A stretch of DNA of 64,000 nucleotides. It comes from Croceivirga sp. GTDB taxonomy: Bacteria > Bacteroidota > Bacteroidia > Flavobacteriales > Flavobacteriaceae. The translations under genes were made by a program, and so were the position numbers. Under the pieces are notes generated by a model. That model searched no databases. It saw only the letters and a list, made by a program, of their open reading frames with translations, and was not told the origin of the DNA. The DNA is taken from positions 162,101 through 226,100 of the forward strand of contig JANQKR010000048.1 in NCBI GenBank assembly GCA_028281025.1, given 5' to 3'. Shown piece after piece: positions 25,638 through 34,420 of this stretch (positions are counted from its first letter, which is position 1; the number at the start of each line of letters is the position of its first letter).

Positions 25638-27044
25638 ATGTCATCACGACAATTATCAATAAAACAATTAATTAGGTATTTCTGGATCGCCATTTCCGGT
25701 AAGGAACAGGAATTTACCAGTGGGAGCATTCGCAAGGCCATTTTTATGCTATCCATCCCCATGATTTTGGAAATGCTTATGGAGAGCATTTTTGCCTTGG
25801 TCGATATTGCCTACGTTTCCAGGGTAAGTGTAAATGCCGTAGCGACCATTGGCCTAACGGAATCCGTTATTACACTGGTCTATGCCATTGCCATTGGCTT
25901 AAGTATGGCCGCAACGGCCGTAGTTGCCCGCAGGGTGGGGGAACAAGATTTGAAAGGAGCCCGGGAAGCTGCGGTACAAGCCATTTTCCTAGGGGTATCG
26001 GTAGCGCTTATTGTTGGGGTGATAGGCCTGCTCTACAATAAGGAAATCCTTGCTTTAATGGGGGCCGAGCCCGATTTAATTGAGGAAGGCCACGGGTACA
26101 CCAAATGGTTGATCGGTGGGAATATCACCATTCTTTTACTATTTCTGATCAATGCCATTTTTAGGGGTGCCGGGGATGCCAGTATTGCCATGTGGACCTT
26201 GGTGCTTTCCAATGGATTGAACATCATCCTTGATCCCATCTTTATTTTTGGATGGGGTCCAGTACCTGAATATGGTGTTATGGGGGCCGCCATTGCCACC
26301 AATATTGGTAGGGGAACAGCCGTAGTGTTCCAATTGGGTATTTTATTCTTTGGTTGGGGCAAGATCAAATTGGTATTGAACGACGTTATGTTGAATGTTA
26401 AGGTCATGTTCAACCTGATCAGGGTTTCCTTAGGGGGAATCGCCCAATTCCTCATTGGAACGTCCAGTTGGGTGTTTTTGATGCGAATCATGAGTGAATT
26501 TGGTAGTGAGGTCCTTGCAGGGTACACTATTGCCATAAGGGTAATGATGTTTACACTAATGCCTTCCTGGGGAATGAGCAACGCTGCTGCAACCTTGGTA
26601 GGGCAGAACCTGGGGGCCAAACAACCGGAACGTGCGGAGAAATCGGTTTGGATAACGGGAAAATACAATGCCTATTTTATGGGGTTGGTATCCGTTGTTT
26701 ATCTGTTGTTTGCAAAACAGATCGTTGGAATGTTCAACAGTACCCCTTCGGTAGTCGATAATGGGGGACTTTGCCTCCAGATTATTGCTGCGGGTTATAT
26801 TTTCTATGCCTATGGAATGGTAGTGACCAATGCCTTTAACGGATCTGGGGACACACAGACCCCAACAAAGATCAATCTTGTTTCGTTTTGGCTGTTTCAA
26901 TTGCCTTTGGCCTATCTATTGGCACTTGTTTTGGACTTTGGGGCAATGGGCGTTTTTATTGCCATTACCACGGCAGAAGTGCTGTTGGCCATAATTGCCA
27001 TTGTTTGGTTCAGGAAGGGAAATTGGAAAGCGGTCCAGGTTTAG
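25638..27044 (+). CDS. MATE family multidrug/sodium efflux transporter
   Basis: 468 residues with about twelve membrane helices in two pseudo-symmetric halves. The MATE pattern is visible in MLSIPMILEMLMESIFALVDIAYVSRVSVNAVATIGL near the N-terminus and in the second half at RIMSEFGSEVLAGYTIAIRVMMFTLMPSWGMSNAAATLVGQNLGA. A 30-residue hydrophilic N-terminal extension precedes the first helix. It exports cationic drugs or metabolites in exchange for sodium ions or protons. Its leader holds a peptide ORF and two competing structures, which suggests translation-dependent induction. Confidence 0.93.
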   Translation: MSSRQLSIKQLIRYFWIAISGKEQEFTSGSIRKAIFMLSIPMILEMLMESIFALVDIAYVSRVSVNAVATIGLTESVITLVYAIAIGLSMAATAVVARRVGEQDLKGAREAAVQAIFLGVSVALIVGVIGLLYNKEILALMGAEPDLIEEGHGYTKWLIGGNITILLLFLINAIFRGAGDASIAMWTLVLSNGLNIILDPIFIFGWGPVPEYGVMGAAIATNIGRGTAVVFQLGILFFGWGKIKLVLNDVMLNVKVMFNLIRVSLGGIAQFLIGTSSWVFLMRIMSEFGSEVLAGYTIAIRVMMFTLMPSWGMSNAAATLVGQNLGAKQPERAEKSVWITGKYNAYFMGLVSVVYLLFAKQIVGMFNSTPSVVDNGGLCLQIIAAGYIFYAYGMVVTNAFNGSGDTQTPTKINLVSFWLFQLPLAYLLALVLDFGAMGVFIAITTAEVLLAIIAIVWFRKGNWKAVQV

Positions 27045-27087
27045 GGTTGCCACCATTTTTCTTACTTTTAGAAATCAATTTAAATTC

Positions 27088-28257
27088 ATGGAAAAAGGAA
27101 GAGGAATCAATACCATTTGTACACATGTCGGTGGGGTTGTGGATGAACGTTACAAGGGGGCAATTTCCCCTTTGTATATGGCCACTTCATATGCCTTTGA
27201 GGATATTGATGAGAAACGTTATCCACGGTATTTCAATACGCCCAACCAACAAGCGTTGACCAAGAAAATAGCCGCCCTGGAACACACTGGGGATGCCATG
27301 ATCTTTGGTAGTGGAATGGCAGCAATCAGTCATACGTTAATGGCCTTTTTAAAGGCTGGGGACCATATTGTATTTCAGCAGACGCTTTATGGGGGCACGT
27401 ACAATTTTGCAACGACCCAATTGGAGAAATACGGTATTTCCTATTCCTTTACCCATGGTTGGGAGGCCAAGGACTTTGAGGCCAAAATGCAATCGAACAC
27501 CAAGGTAATCTACTTAGAGACCCCTTCCAATCCTTTATTGACCATTACCGACTTAAAAGCGGTTTCGGATTTGGCAAAATCCAAAGGGGTCCTTACCATG
27601 ATCGACAATACCTTTGCAAGCCCGATCAATCAAAATCCCGCTGATTTTGGCATCGATATTATGATACATAGCGCTACCAAATATATGGGTGGCCATTCGG
27701 ACATCTGTGCGGGGGCAGTGGCGGCTTCTAAAGACCACATAAAAAGACTATGGGAGTCTTCCATTTGTTTTGGAGGTAGTTTGAGTGACCAAACCGTATG
27801 GTTGTTGGAACGAAGCTTAAAAACCATGGGCCTTCGTGTGAAGGCCCAAAGTGATAATGCCCACAAACTGGCCGAACTATTGGACGATCATTCAGCTATC
27901 GATAAAGTGTATTACCCTGGATTGAAATCGCATCCCGGACATGGATTGGCCAAGTCCCAAATGAAGGGTTTTGGCGGGATGCTTTCTTTTGAATTAAAAG
28001 AAGACTTCAATCCGTCGGACTTTATGAAATCCCTGCAATTGATCAAACCCTCAATGAGTTTGGCAGGTGTGGAGAGTACCGTTACATCGCCGGTCATGAC
28101 CTCGCATGCCCTGATGGGTGAGGAAGATAGGAAAGCCCAAGGTATTCGGGATGGACTGATCCGTTTTTCCGTAGGTATTGAAGAAGTAGAGGATTTGATG
28201 GAAGATATTGACCAGGCAATCAATCAATTAAAATCTAAAATCGTTCTTGCCCAATGA
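27088..28257 (+). CDS. Cys/Met-metabolism PLP-dependent (trans-sulfuration) enzyme
   Basis: 389 residues from ATG 27088; the frame also opens upstream inside the MATE gene, but MEKGRGINTICTHVGG is the conserved family start. SATKYMGGHSDICAGAV contains the PLP-binding Lys of the cystathionine gamma-synthase / beta-lyase / methionine gamma-lyase family, and YLETPSNPLLTITD is also diagnostic. The exact reaction cannot be told from sequence. The gene overlaps bshB1 by ATGA, coupling cysteine/methionine metabolism to bacillithiol synthesis. A weak -7 element (TTACTTTT) lies at 27062. Confidence 0.9.
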   Translation: MEKGRGINTICTHVGGVVDERYKGAISPLYMATSYAFEDIDEKRYPRYFNTPNQQALTKKIAALEHTGDAMIFGSGMAAISHTLMAFLKAGDHIVFQQTLYGGTYNFATTQLEKYGISYSFTHGWEAKDFEAKMQSNTKVIYLETPSNPLLTITDLKAVSDLAKSKGVLTMIDNTFASPINQNPADFGIDIMIHSATKYMGGHSDICAGAVAASKDHIKRLWESSICFGGSLSDQTVWLLERSLKTMGLRVKAQSDNAHKLAELLDDHSAIDKVYYPGLKSHPGHGLAKSQMKGFGGMLSFELKEDFNPSDFMKSLQLIKPSMSLAGVESTVTSPVMTSHALMGEEDRKAQGIRDGLIRFSVGIEEVEDLMEDIDQAINQLKSKIVLAQ

Positions 28258-28976
28258 AATTGGATATTCTAGTTTTTGGTGCCCATCCCGATGATGCCGA
28301 GTTGGGCGCAGGGGGGACCATTGCAAAAGAAGTAGCCTCCGGAAAGAAGGTGGGCATAGTGGATTTGACCCGTGGAGAGTTGGGTACGAGGGGCACTCCC
28401 GAGATAAGGGATAAGGAAGCGGCGAAAGCTGCGGAAATCCTCGGAATTTCCATTCGGGAAAATTTGGAATTTGCCGATGGTTTTTTTGTGAATGATAGAT
28501 CACACCAGTTGGAGGTGATTCGAATGATTCGAAAATACAGACCGGAAATAGTATTGTGCAATGCGATTGATGATCGGCATATAGACCATGCCAGGGGAGC
28601 AAAACTGGTCAGTGATGCCTGTTTTTTGAGTGGACTTGTAAAAATTGATACCAAAATGACCGGTGGTGGGGAATGGCAGGAGCCGTGGCGTCCAAAAGCG
28701 GTCTATCACTATATCCAATGGAAGAATCTTGAACCGGATTTTGTGCTGGATGTAAGCCGTTTTATCGAGAAAAAACAAGAGGCCATTTTGGCTTATTCCT
28801 CACAGTTTTTTGACCCAAATAGTGACGAGCCGGAGACGCCCATCAGTAGCAAAAACTTTCTGGATAGCGTGAATTATAGGGCCCGGGATTTAGGAAGATT
28901 GGTGGGGGTGGAGTATGCAGAGGGCTTTACAACGGAGCGATATGTGGCGGTCAAAAGTTTGGACGACTTGATTTAA
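28254..28976 (+). CDS. bshB1: Bacillithiol biosynthesis deacetylase BshB1
   Basis: 240 residues. GAHPDDAELGAGG (His10, Asp12, Asp13) is the LmbE/PIG-L zinc site, and DDRHIDHARG supplies a further metal His. DLTRGELGTRGTPEIRDKEAAKAAEILG is characteristic of BshB1, which deacetylates GlcNAc-malate in the second step of bacillithiol synthesis; the cysteine acceptor step follows. Its ATG overlaps the stop of the trans-sulfuration gene by 4 bp, fitting a link between cysteine supply and low-molecular-weight thiol production. Confidence 0.94.
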   Translation: MKLDILVFGAHPDDAELGAGGTIAKEVASGKKVGIVDLTRGELGTRGTPEIRDKEAAKAAEILGISIRENLEFADGFFVNDRSHQLEVIRMIRKYRPEIVLCNAIDDRHIDHARGAKLVSDACFLSGLVKIDTKMTGGGEWQEPWRPKAVYHYIQWKNLEPDFVLDVSRFIEKKQEAILAYSSQFFDPNSDEPETPISSKNFLDSVNYRARDLGRLVGVEYAEGFTTERYVAVKSLDDLI

Positions 28977-28992
28977 CTAGTGCTAACAGGCC

Positions 28993-31089
28993 CTAACTGG
29001 CCTTGCGATATTTTTTAGTGATTTTTGGAACGGTAAAGTAAAAGATGGACCCCTTTTTTGGTTTACTTTCCACCCATATTTTACCTTTATTTCTTTCAAC
29101 CATTTCCTTACATAGGGAGAGCCCCAGTCCAGTTCCTTTTTCGTTGTTTGTCCCATAAGTAGTGATATTTGAGTTTTCCTGGAACAGCTTTTTTCTGGTT
29201 TTTTCATTCATGCCAATACCGGTGTCCCTTATTTTGACCTTCCAAAAGTTTCCATCTTCCTCGGCTTCCAGGGTGATCAGGCCATTTTCCGGAGTGAATT
29301 TTATGGCATTGCTGATCAAATTCCGTATAACGATATCAACTTGATCTTCATCGGCTAGGATAAAACAATTTTCGGGCATTTGATCCATGATTTTTATGGA
29401 TTTGTTGCTTGCCATTTCGGATAGGAGTTTCATACTGCCATGAACAAGTTTATTGAGTTTGACCATTTTTGGTTTGGTGACGGTTCCATTCATTTGTGAA
29501 TATCCCCAAGACAGCAGATTGTTCAGCGTAAATAAAATATGATCTACATCCCCCCTAAGCTTGGGAAGGAACTTGGACAGGTCCTCTTTGGCAACGTCCC
29601 CACTTGCCAAAAGCTTGAGTAACCCCTGTAATGCCCCAATGGGACCCCTTAAATCATGGCCAATTATGGAAAATAGCTTGTCCTTGGTCTTGTTAATGGA
29701 ATTCAACTCGGTTTGACTCTCCTCTAGGCTTTGGGTATTGATCTTTAGCGCCTTGTAAAGTCTTTTCAGTTTCTTTTGGTTAAAATAAAGGGGGATGGCA
29801 GTAGCCAATAGCACCATTAAAATGATTATGGAAGCGTTAATAAAGTTTCGTTGTCTGGCCAACTCCTTTTCCTTGTCGGCAATCAATAGTTGCTTGTCCT
29901 TATCGTACTTCAACTTTGTTTTCAGAAGCATTAAACTCCTTTTGTTCTCATCCTTGTAAAGGGAATCCGTGAGTTTTTGAAAGATTTCATGATAATGCAG
30001 TGCTTTTTCAAAATCCCCTTCGTTTTTACTGATTTTATAGAGGGTCTCAGCACAATCCCTTTGTCCTCCCAAGGATTTGATGGTATTGGCCACATCAAAT
30101 GCGGCCAAGGCATACTCATTCGATTTTTCATCCTCTCCCATCCCCAGATAGGCGGCTGCCATTCCATTTAGGAGATCGATCCTACTTCGGTCGTCTTCCA
30201 GGTTTTGGTGTAAAAGGTTGCTCTGATCGTACCAGTACAAAGCCCATTTGTATTTTCCCTGTCTTAAATAAACCTCACCCTTTACGCTATAGGCAAACGC
30301 CAACCAGTCATAGATCTCATTTTTCTCAAATGTGGCTATACTCGTATTGATATTGAACATGGCGTGATCGTAGTTCCCCATATCGGCATAAATCTCGGCA
30401 AGGTTGCTCAGCGTTTCCGCGATGATTATTCCATTCCCGATTTCTTGATTTATCTTCTTTACCTTTTTGTAGAATTCCAATGCCTCATCGTATTCTTTTT
30501 GGGCCGAATACAGACTTGCAATATTTTCATTTAGAATGGATTGCATGATCTTGTTTTCAGACGCATTTGCCAAGTCCAAACCAGTCAAGAAATATTTTAG
30601 TGCCTGTTCAAAATCCCCTAAGTAGGAATACTCGTTTGCCAAACTGTTCAAGATGCCCATTTTGGTGGACGGATCTTCCAGGTAACCTGCCAAATTTAAC
30701 GCTTTGGAGAAATAGGAGATGGCCATTTCATTGTTGCCGTTGTCCGAATGAAAGCCCCCAATATTGGCCAACGCTTCTGATTCCCCGGAAAGATATTTTA
30801 TTTTTCTACTCAGGGAGAGTGCCTTTTTGGATAGGTTGAGAAGGCTGTCCTCTTTGACAAAACGATATTCCCGGGCCAAATCATTAAGAAGATTGATATA
30901 AGTTTTGTCCCTTTGGTAATCCGGGGTGGTCTTTTCAACGAATTGTATTTTTATGGATAGGCTATCCCTGACATTTTGTTGTCCAATCACCCTACCAATG
31001 GGGCACAGCAAAAGAAAGACAAGTATGGGTAGGGAAACCACCCTAATATTGCCATATTTGGAATTGTCGTAGGTTAGGTGTTTGGGCAT
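28993..31089 (-). CDS. TPR-containing sensor histidine kinase
   Basis: 698 residues. A signal peptide or first span (VVSLPILVFLLLCPIGRVIGQ) is followed by about eight TPR units (roughly 60-390) in the periplasm, a membrane span near 420-440 (FINASIIILMVLLATAIPLYF), and a cytoplasmic kinase. The phosphoacceptor is His478 in FSIIGHDLRGPIG, and the ATPase domain has NLISNAIKFTP (N box), DTGIGM (G1) and GTGLGLSL (G2). No response regulator is adjacent. Its promoter region carries the same operator arm and spacing as the LytTR locus at 50 kb (see 31109-31152). Stimulus unknown. Confidence 0.92.
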   Translation of the reverse strand: MPKHLTYDNSKYGNIRVVSLPILVFLLLCPIGRVIGQQNVRDSLSIKIQFVEKTTPDYQRDKTYINLLNDLAREYRFVKEDSLLNLSKKALSLSRKIKYLSGESEALANIGGFHSDNGNNEMAISYFSKALNLAGYLEDPSTKMGILNSLANEYSYLGDFEQALKYFLTGLDLANASENKIMQSILNENIASLYSAQKEYDEALEFYKKVKKINQEIGNGIIIAETLSNLAEIYADMGNYDHAMFNINTSIATFEKNEIYDWLAFAYSVKGEVYLRQGKYKWALYWYDQSNLLHQNLEDDRSRIDLLNGMAAAYLGMGEDEKSNEYALAAFDVANTIKSLGGQRDCAETLYKISKNEGDFEKALHYHEIFQKLTDSLYKDENKRSLMLLKTKLKYDKDKQLLIADKEKELARQRNFINASIIILMVLLATAIPLYFNQKKLKRLYKALKINTQSLEESQTELNSINKTKDKLFSIIGHDLRGPIGALQGLLKLLASGDVAKEDLSKFLPKLRGDVDHILFTLNNLLSWGYSQMNGTVTKPKMVKLNKLVHGSMKLLSEMASNKSIKIMDQMPENCFILADEDQVDIVIRNLISNAIKFTPENGLITLEAEEDGNFWKVKIRDTGIGMNEKTRKKLFQENSNITTYGTNNEKGTGLGLSLCKEMVERNKGKIWVESKPKKGSIFYFTVPKITKKYRKAS

Positions 31090-31108
31090 ACCTAAAATAT
31101 CTAAAGTA

Positions 31109-31152
31109 TAAAATTAGGTGTGCAGCTTATTTTGTGCGAATAAATGTTGTGA
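31109..31152 (-). promoter_or_regulatory. Operator arm and -7 box of the TPR kinase gene
   Basis: On the minus strand TTCACAACA (core TCACAACA, 31152-31145) lies exactly 36 bp (start to start) before TAATTTTA (31116-31109), a one-mismatch -7 box 20 bp ahead of the kinase ATG. Both the arm and the 36-bp spacing match the three promoters at 49898-50397. The distal arm, expected at 31173-31166, is degenerate (AAACACAC). Confidence 0.55.
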
Positions 31153-31307
31153 AGTGTCCTTTTTTGTGTGTTTTAGCAATTAAAACCGTATTATGTCGAT
31201 AAATTACACTGGCCCGACCAAATTTGATGGGTCCCACCAATCGAAACCAGTTTTCAATTATGGAGGGTAATTATTGATTTCAGGTGGATCATTGAACGTA
31301 CAGGTTC

Positions 31308-33341
31308 TTAATTATTGGAAAAGTAGAGGTAGATACTACTCCCTTTATTAAGTTGACTCTCAATTTTCAAGGAGCCCTTGTTGACCCTGATCAGTTCTTG
31401 TGCTATTTGTAAACCAATTCCAGTTCCTTTTTCTTTTTTGGTCCCTGGAGTTGAATTGATGATCGAGCCGTTTGTAATGGCTTTCACGGTTTCCTGATTC
31501 ATTCCTATACCGGTATCCCGAACGGAAATTTCGGTCTTGTCACCCGTATCATTGCCCCCAAAGTAAATCGTACCCTTTTCTGGGGTAAACTTAATGGCAT
31601 TGGAGAAGACATTCCTTAAGATAATATCCAGGTGAACAGGGTCTACCATTATTTTGAGATTGGAGTCTATGGAAAACTGTATGTTTATTTCCTTGGCCCT
31701 GATTTTGGTGCTATAAAGCTTATGAACGTCCATGGCCTTGGGTTTTACCAAAACCTCTTTTGTATTGGGCCGTATTCCATTCATTTGGGTCTTTGCCCAG
31801 TACAGTAGATTATTTAATGTAAATGAACTATGGTCGACATTCTGCTTTAGCCTCGGGGCAAATTTGGCCATGTCTTTTTCCGAAATCTCATTGGCATCGT
31901 ACAGTTCAAGCAATTCTTGTAAAGTGCCAATGGGCGCTTTAAGGTCATGGCCAATGATTGAGAATAATCTGTCCTTGGTTTTGTTGAGTTCCCTTAAGGT
32001 CAGATTGGCTTTTTTCTGGTTGATCGCATTTTTTCTGATCAACAGAATTATGATGAGAAGGGTGGTCAGCAGAATTCCAGAAATATAGGTAATGGTCCGT
32101 TGCCTGGCCAACTCCTTTTCGTTCTCAAATTCCTTTAATTCTTGCTCCCTATCAAATTTGGCCTGGGCTTCCAACATCAAAAACTTTGTTTTGTTCTCGG
32201 ACTCCAATATGGAATCAGAAAGATGCTTGGCGGTCTGCATGTATTCGAGGGCTTCCTTTAACTGGTCCTGATCCAAATATAATTTGTACAATAGTTCCGA
32301 GGCCCTAACAATACCCTGGTGGTAACTGATATTGGTAGCTATTTTTTTTGCCGCTTTAGCGTATTCAGAACTCTTTGCGAAATCCTTTTTGAAATAGTAG
32401 GTATCGGCCATTCCCTGCAAGGTTTCGGCTTTGCGTTGTTGATCTTGGATGGGTAACAGTAAAGCTTCTGATTTTGTAAAGAATCCGAGGGCATCATCAT
32501 ATTTTTTTTCGCGTATGGCCACTTCCCCCATTGTAATCCACCCAAATGCCTCAAAAGCTTGATACTTTTTTTTGCCCAGTACATCAAGGGACTTTTTACA
32601 ATAGGCCTTGGCCTTTTCATAGTCTTTGGTATGCAGGTATAAATACCCCAAATTGGCCTGAATTTGTGCCCGTTGTACGTCGTCGCCGGACGCTTCAACG
32701 AGTTGTAATGCCTTATTATAATAGGGGAGGGCTTGTTCGTAACCTTTTAGAAGTGAAAAGGCCGTGGCCAGGTTCATGAGAAAGAACCCCTGCATTTCCG
32801 TATCCCCTTTTTCCTCGGCATACCGTTCACCTTCCTTACAAAGCAAATACGCTTCTGGATAGTCCCCTTTCATAAAATGACCTAGAGCTTTGGCATTCAG
32901 TCCTTTAAGAAAAATAGTGTCTGCATTTACCTTTTTTGCGAGTTCAAGTGAGGCATCAATATTCTTAAATCCAGCAGTGTGGTGTCCCCTTAATAGACAG
33001 TAGATGCCGAGTCCTAACTTTCCACCGGCCAATCCCTTGGTGAATCCGCTCTCTTTGCTGAGGTGTATGACCCGCTCTGAGATGGACTTCGTACTATCGG
33101 GAATTTGATAGATGTAACTCGCTCCCAGTTTGTACAATACCTTAATGTAATTGGTATCCGTAGGCTGAAATCCATAATGTTTTTCAAGCCTGTCCTTCTC
33201 TTGGATCAAGCTGTCCGTTAGCTTTTTTTGAGCATGGATATGTCCTTGTAGAAGTACCGATAAAAGGGCATAAACGAACCACCGCCGATAGGGGAACGGA
33301 TTGATATCAAAACGAGGTAAGCGGATAGGTTGCAACTCCAA
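31308..33341 (-). CDS. TPR-containing sensor histidine kinase (paralogue)
   Basis: 677 residues, opening with TTG at 33341 (a second TTG is two codons in). An N-terminal hydrophobic segment (WFVYALLSVLLQGHIHAQ) precedes TPR units (about 60-390), then a span (TITYISGILLTTLLIIILLI) and the kinase domain: His465 in FSIIGHDLKAPIG, NVFSNAIKFTP, DTGIGM, GTGIGLQI. It is paralogous to the kinase at 28993-31089, but shows no operator arm of the 50-kb type in its leader. No response regulator is adjacent, so the pair probably signals to orphan regulators elsewhere. Confidence 0.9.
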   Translation of the reverse strand: MELQPIRLPRFDINPFPYRRWFVYALLSVLLQGHIHAQKKLTDSLIQEKDRLEKHYGFQPTDTNYIKVLYKLGASYIYQIPDSTKSISERVIHLSKESGFTKGLAGGKLGLGIYCLLRGHHTAGFKNIDASLELAKKVNADTIFLKGLNAKALGHFMKGDYPEAYLLCKEGERYAEEKGDTEMQGFFLMNLATAFSLLKGYEQALPYYNKALQLVEASGDDVQRAQIQANLGYLYLHTKDYEKAKAYCKKSLDVLGKKKYQAFEAFGWITMGEVAIREKKYDDALGFFTKSEALLLPIQDQQRKAETLQGMADTYYFKKDFAKSSEYAKAAKKIATNISYHQGIVRASELLYKLYLDQDQLKEALEYMQTAKHLSDSILESENKTKFLMLEAQAKFDREQELKEFENEKELARQRTITYISGILLTTLLIIILLIRKNAINQKKANLTLRELNKTKDRLFSIIGHDLKAPIGTLQELLELYDANEISEKDMAKFAPRLKQNVDHSSFTLNNLLYWAKTQMNGIRPNTKEVLVKPKAMDVHKLYSTKIRAKEINIQFSIDSNLKIMVDPVHLDIILRNVFSNAIKFTPEKGTIYFGGNDTGDKTEISVRDTGIGMNQETVKAITNGSIINSTPGTKKEKGTGIGLQIAQELIRVNKGSLKIESQLNKGSSIYLYFSNN

Positions 33342-33420
33342 ATGAGTTAATTATTTTATGTCCAGTAATTTACGACGCGGAACGCTTTTTTCAAATTTTC
33401 ATGACGCTATTTTATTTTTA

Positions 33421-33453
33421 TTTGGTAGGTTATTCCAAAAAAAAGTACCTTTG
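33421..33453 (+). promoter_or_regulatory. Promoter of tRNA-His
   Basis: TTTG at 33421-33424 and TACCTTTG at 33446-33453 match the -33 and -7 elements with 21 bp between, and the tRNA begins 15 bp later. This is the best full promoter in the window. Confidence 0.65.
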
Positions 33454-33467
33454 CGACCGCTCAAAAT

Positions 33468-33542
33468 GGTGGTTGTAGCTCAGTTGGTTAGAGCGCTGGA
33501 TTGTGGTTCCAGAGGTCGCCGGTTCGAACCCGGTCTTCCACC
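33468..33542 (+). tRNA. tRNA-His (GTG anticodon)
   Basis: A cloverleaf is readable: D-arm GCTCAGTTGGTTAGAGC, anticodon arm CTGGA-TTGTGGT-TCCAG with anticodon GTG, and T-arm GCCGG-TTCGAAC-CCGGT. The extra 5' G (33468) can pair with C73, the histidine identity element. CCA is not encoded. In the acceptor stem U5 and U6 face U68 and U67, which gives two U-U oppositions (see findings). A strong promoter precedes it and a terminator follows. Confidence 0.95.
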
Positions 33543-33559
33543 CTAAAATGTAAAATGAG

Positions 33560-33587
33560 GTCCTACCTTGAAAAGGTGGGACTTTTT
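33560..33587 (+). terminator. Intrinsic terminator after tRNA-His
   Basis: A ten-pair stem GTCCTACCTT / AAGGTGGGAC (one U-G pair, GAA loop) followed by TTTTT. Nearly the same hairpin recurs at 34379-34414. Confidence 0.85.
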
Positions 33588-33786
33588 GTTTTTATGGTTC
33601 AGGTGTAGGGAGGGAAGCCCGTGCCGTGTGTTGTCAAGGCGAGCCAAGGAATTACACCTATTATCCAGTAAATCCATCTGTTACTTATTTCGAAGATATC
33701 GTGCATTTGATTTTTGCCCTCAATACTAGTGGTGATATTTTGGACGGCCTAACCAAAAAGCATGCACAAAATGAAATCTTAGAACT

Positions 33787-34362
33787 ATGGTCAAGAATAC
33801 CGTTTTATTGGTTACCCTATTTTTTATTATCTCCGTTAAAAGCCAGATTGGTGAAGGGCATTTATGGCAAATTAGGGATTCTGTGTTGGAGAACCGGATT
33901 GCTGAATATATAGAGAAGGAGAGCGCAAGCGATTCCATGTTCGGAAAAGGCTTAGGTTTTGTTGTCCTTAAAAAGCTGCCGACCGTTAATGGAGAACGAC
34001 GGTATGGTCTAAATATTCAGTACGCCACTACGCCCAAAGAGGTTGTTCATGCACAACCCATAGTTGCCTATAGTACAATTAAGAATAGGATAATTCTAAT
34101 TCATGATGAATCATATGCCAGGGATTTTAAGATATATTGGCCAAAAGAAAAGTATAGAAAATTCAGAAAGAGTATGGCAAAATACCTCCCTAAGACTCGA
34201 ACATTGATTGTCAGGGACAGTACTGGTAAGGTAATGATGAAATTTAAAAATTTTACGGATGATGCCTATCACAGGCTAGATGGCCAGCTTTGTTTGGCCA
34301 TAGACTCCTTGGGCAATGTTCGTACCTATGAAGCGGGTTACAGAAATTGCTTTGACAATTAG
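33787..34362 (+). CDS. Small secreted protein of unknown function
   Basis: 191 residues with a signal peptide (MVKNTVLLVTLFFIISVKSQ). The mature part is acidic/basic mixed with a beta-rich centre (RYGLNIQYATTPKEVVHAQPIVAYST, NRIILIHDESYARDF) and a C-terminal Cys pair (QLCLAI, YRNCFDN). I do not recognise the family. It is enclosed between two almost identical terminators, directly downstream of tRNA-His, which would fit an insertion or duplication event. The upstream stretch 33588-33786 shows no convincing gene. Confidence 0.6.
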   Translation: MVKNTVLLVTLFFIISVKSQIGEGHLWQIRDSVLENRIAEYIEKESASDSMFGKGLGFVVLKKLPTVNGERRYGLNIQYATTPKEVVHAQPIVAYSTIKNRIILIHDESYARDFKIYWPKEKYRKFRKSMAKYLPKTRTLIVRDSTGKVMMKFKNFTDDAYHRLDGQLCLAIDSLGNVRTYEAGYRNCFDN

Positions 34363-34378
34363 TGGCACAATGAATTGA

Positions 34379-34414
34379 AGTCCTACCTTCTTTAGGTGGG
34401 ACTTTTTGTTTTTT
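34379..34414 (+). terminator. Intrinsic terminator, near-copy of the tRNA-His terminator
   Basis: Stem AGTCCTACCT / AGGTGGGACT with a TCTT-type loop and TTTTTGTTTTTT. The stem and T-tract match 33560-33600 almost base for base. It may also serve the convergent M28 peptidase gene. Confidence 0.8.
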
Positions 34415-34420
34415 ATAGGA

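Noticed and set aside
33626..33913. 95-codon plus-strand ORF after tRNA-His
   Set aside because: It overlaps the secreted protein gene at 33787 in another frame, has no recognisable domain and starts in GC-rich spacer without promoter.
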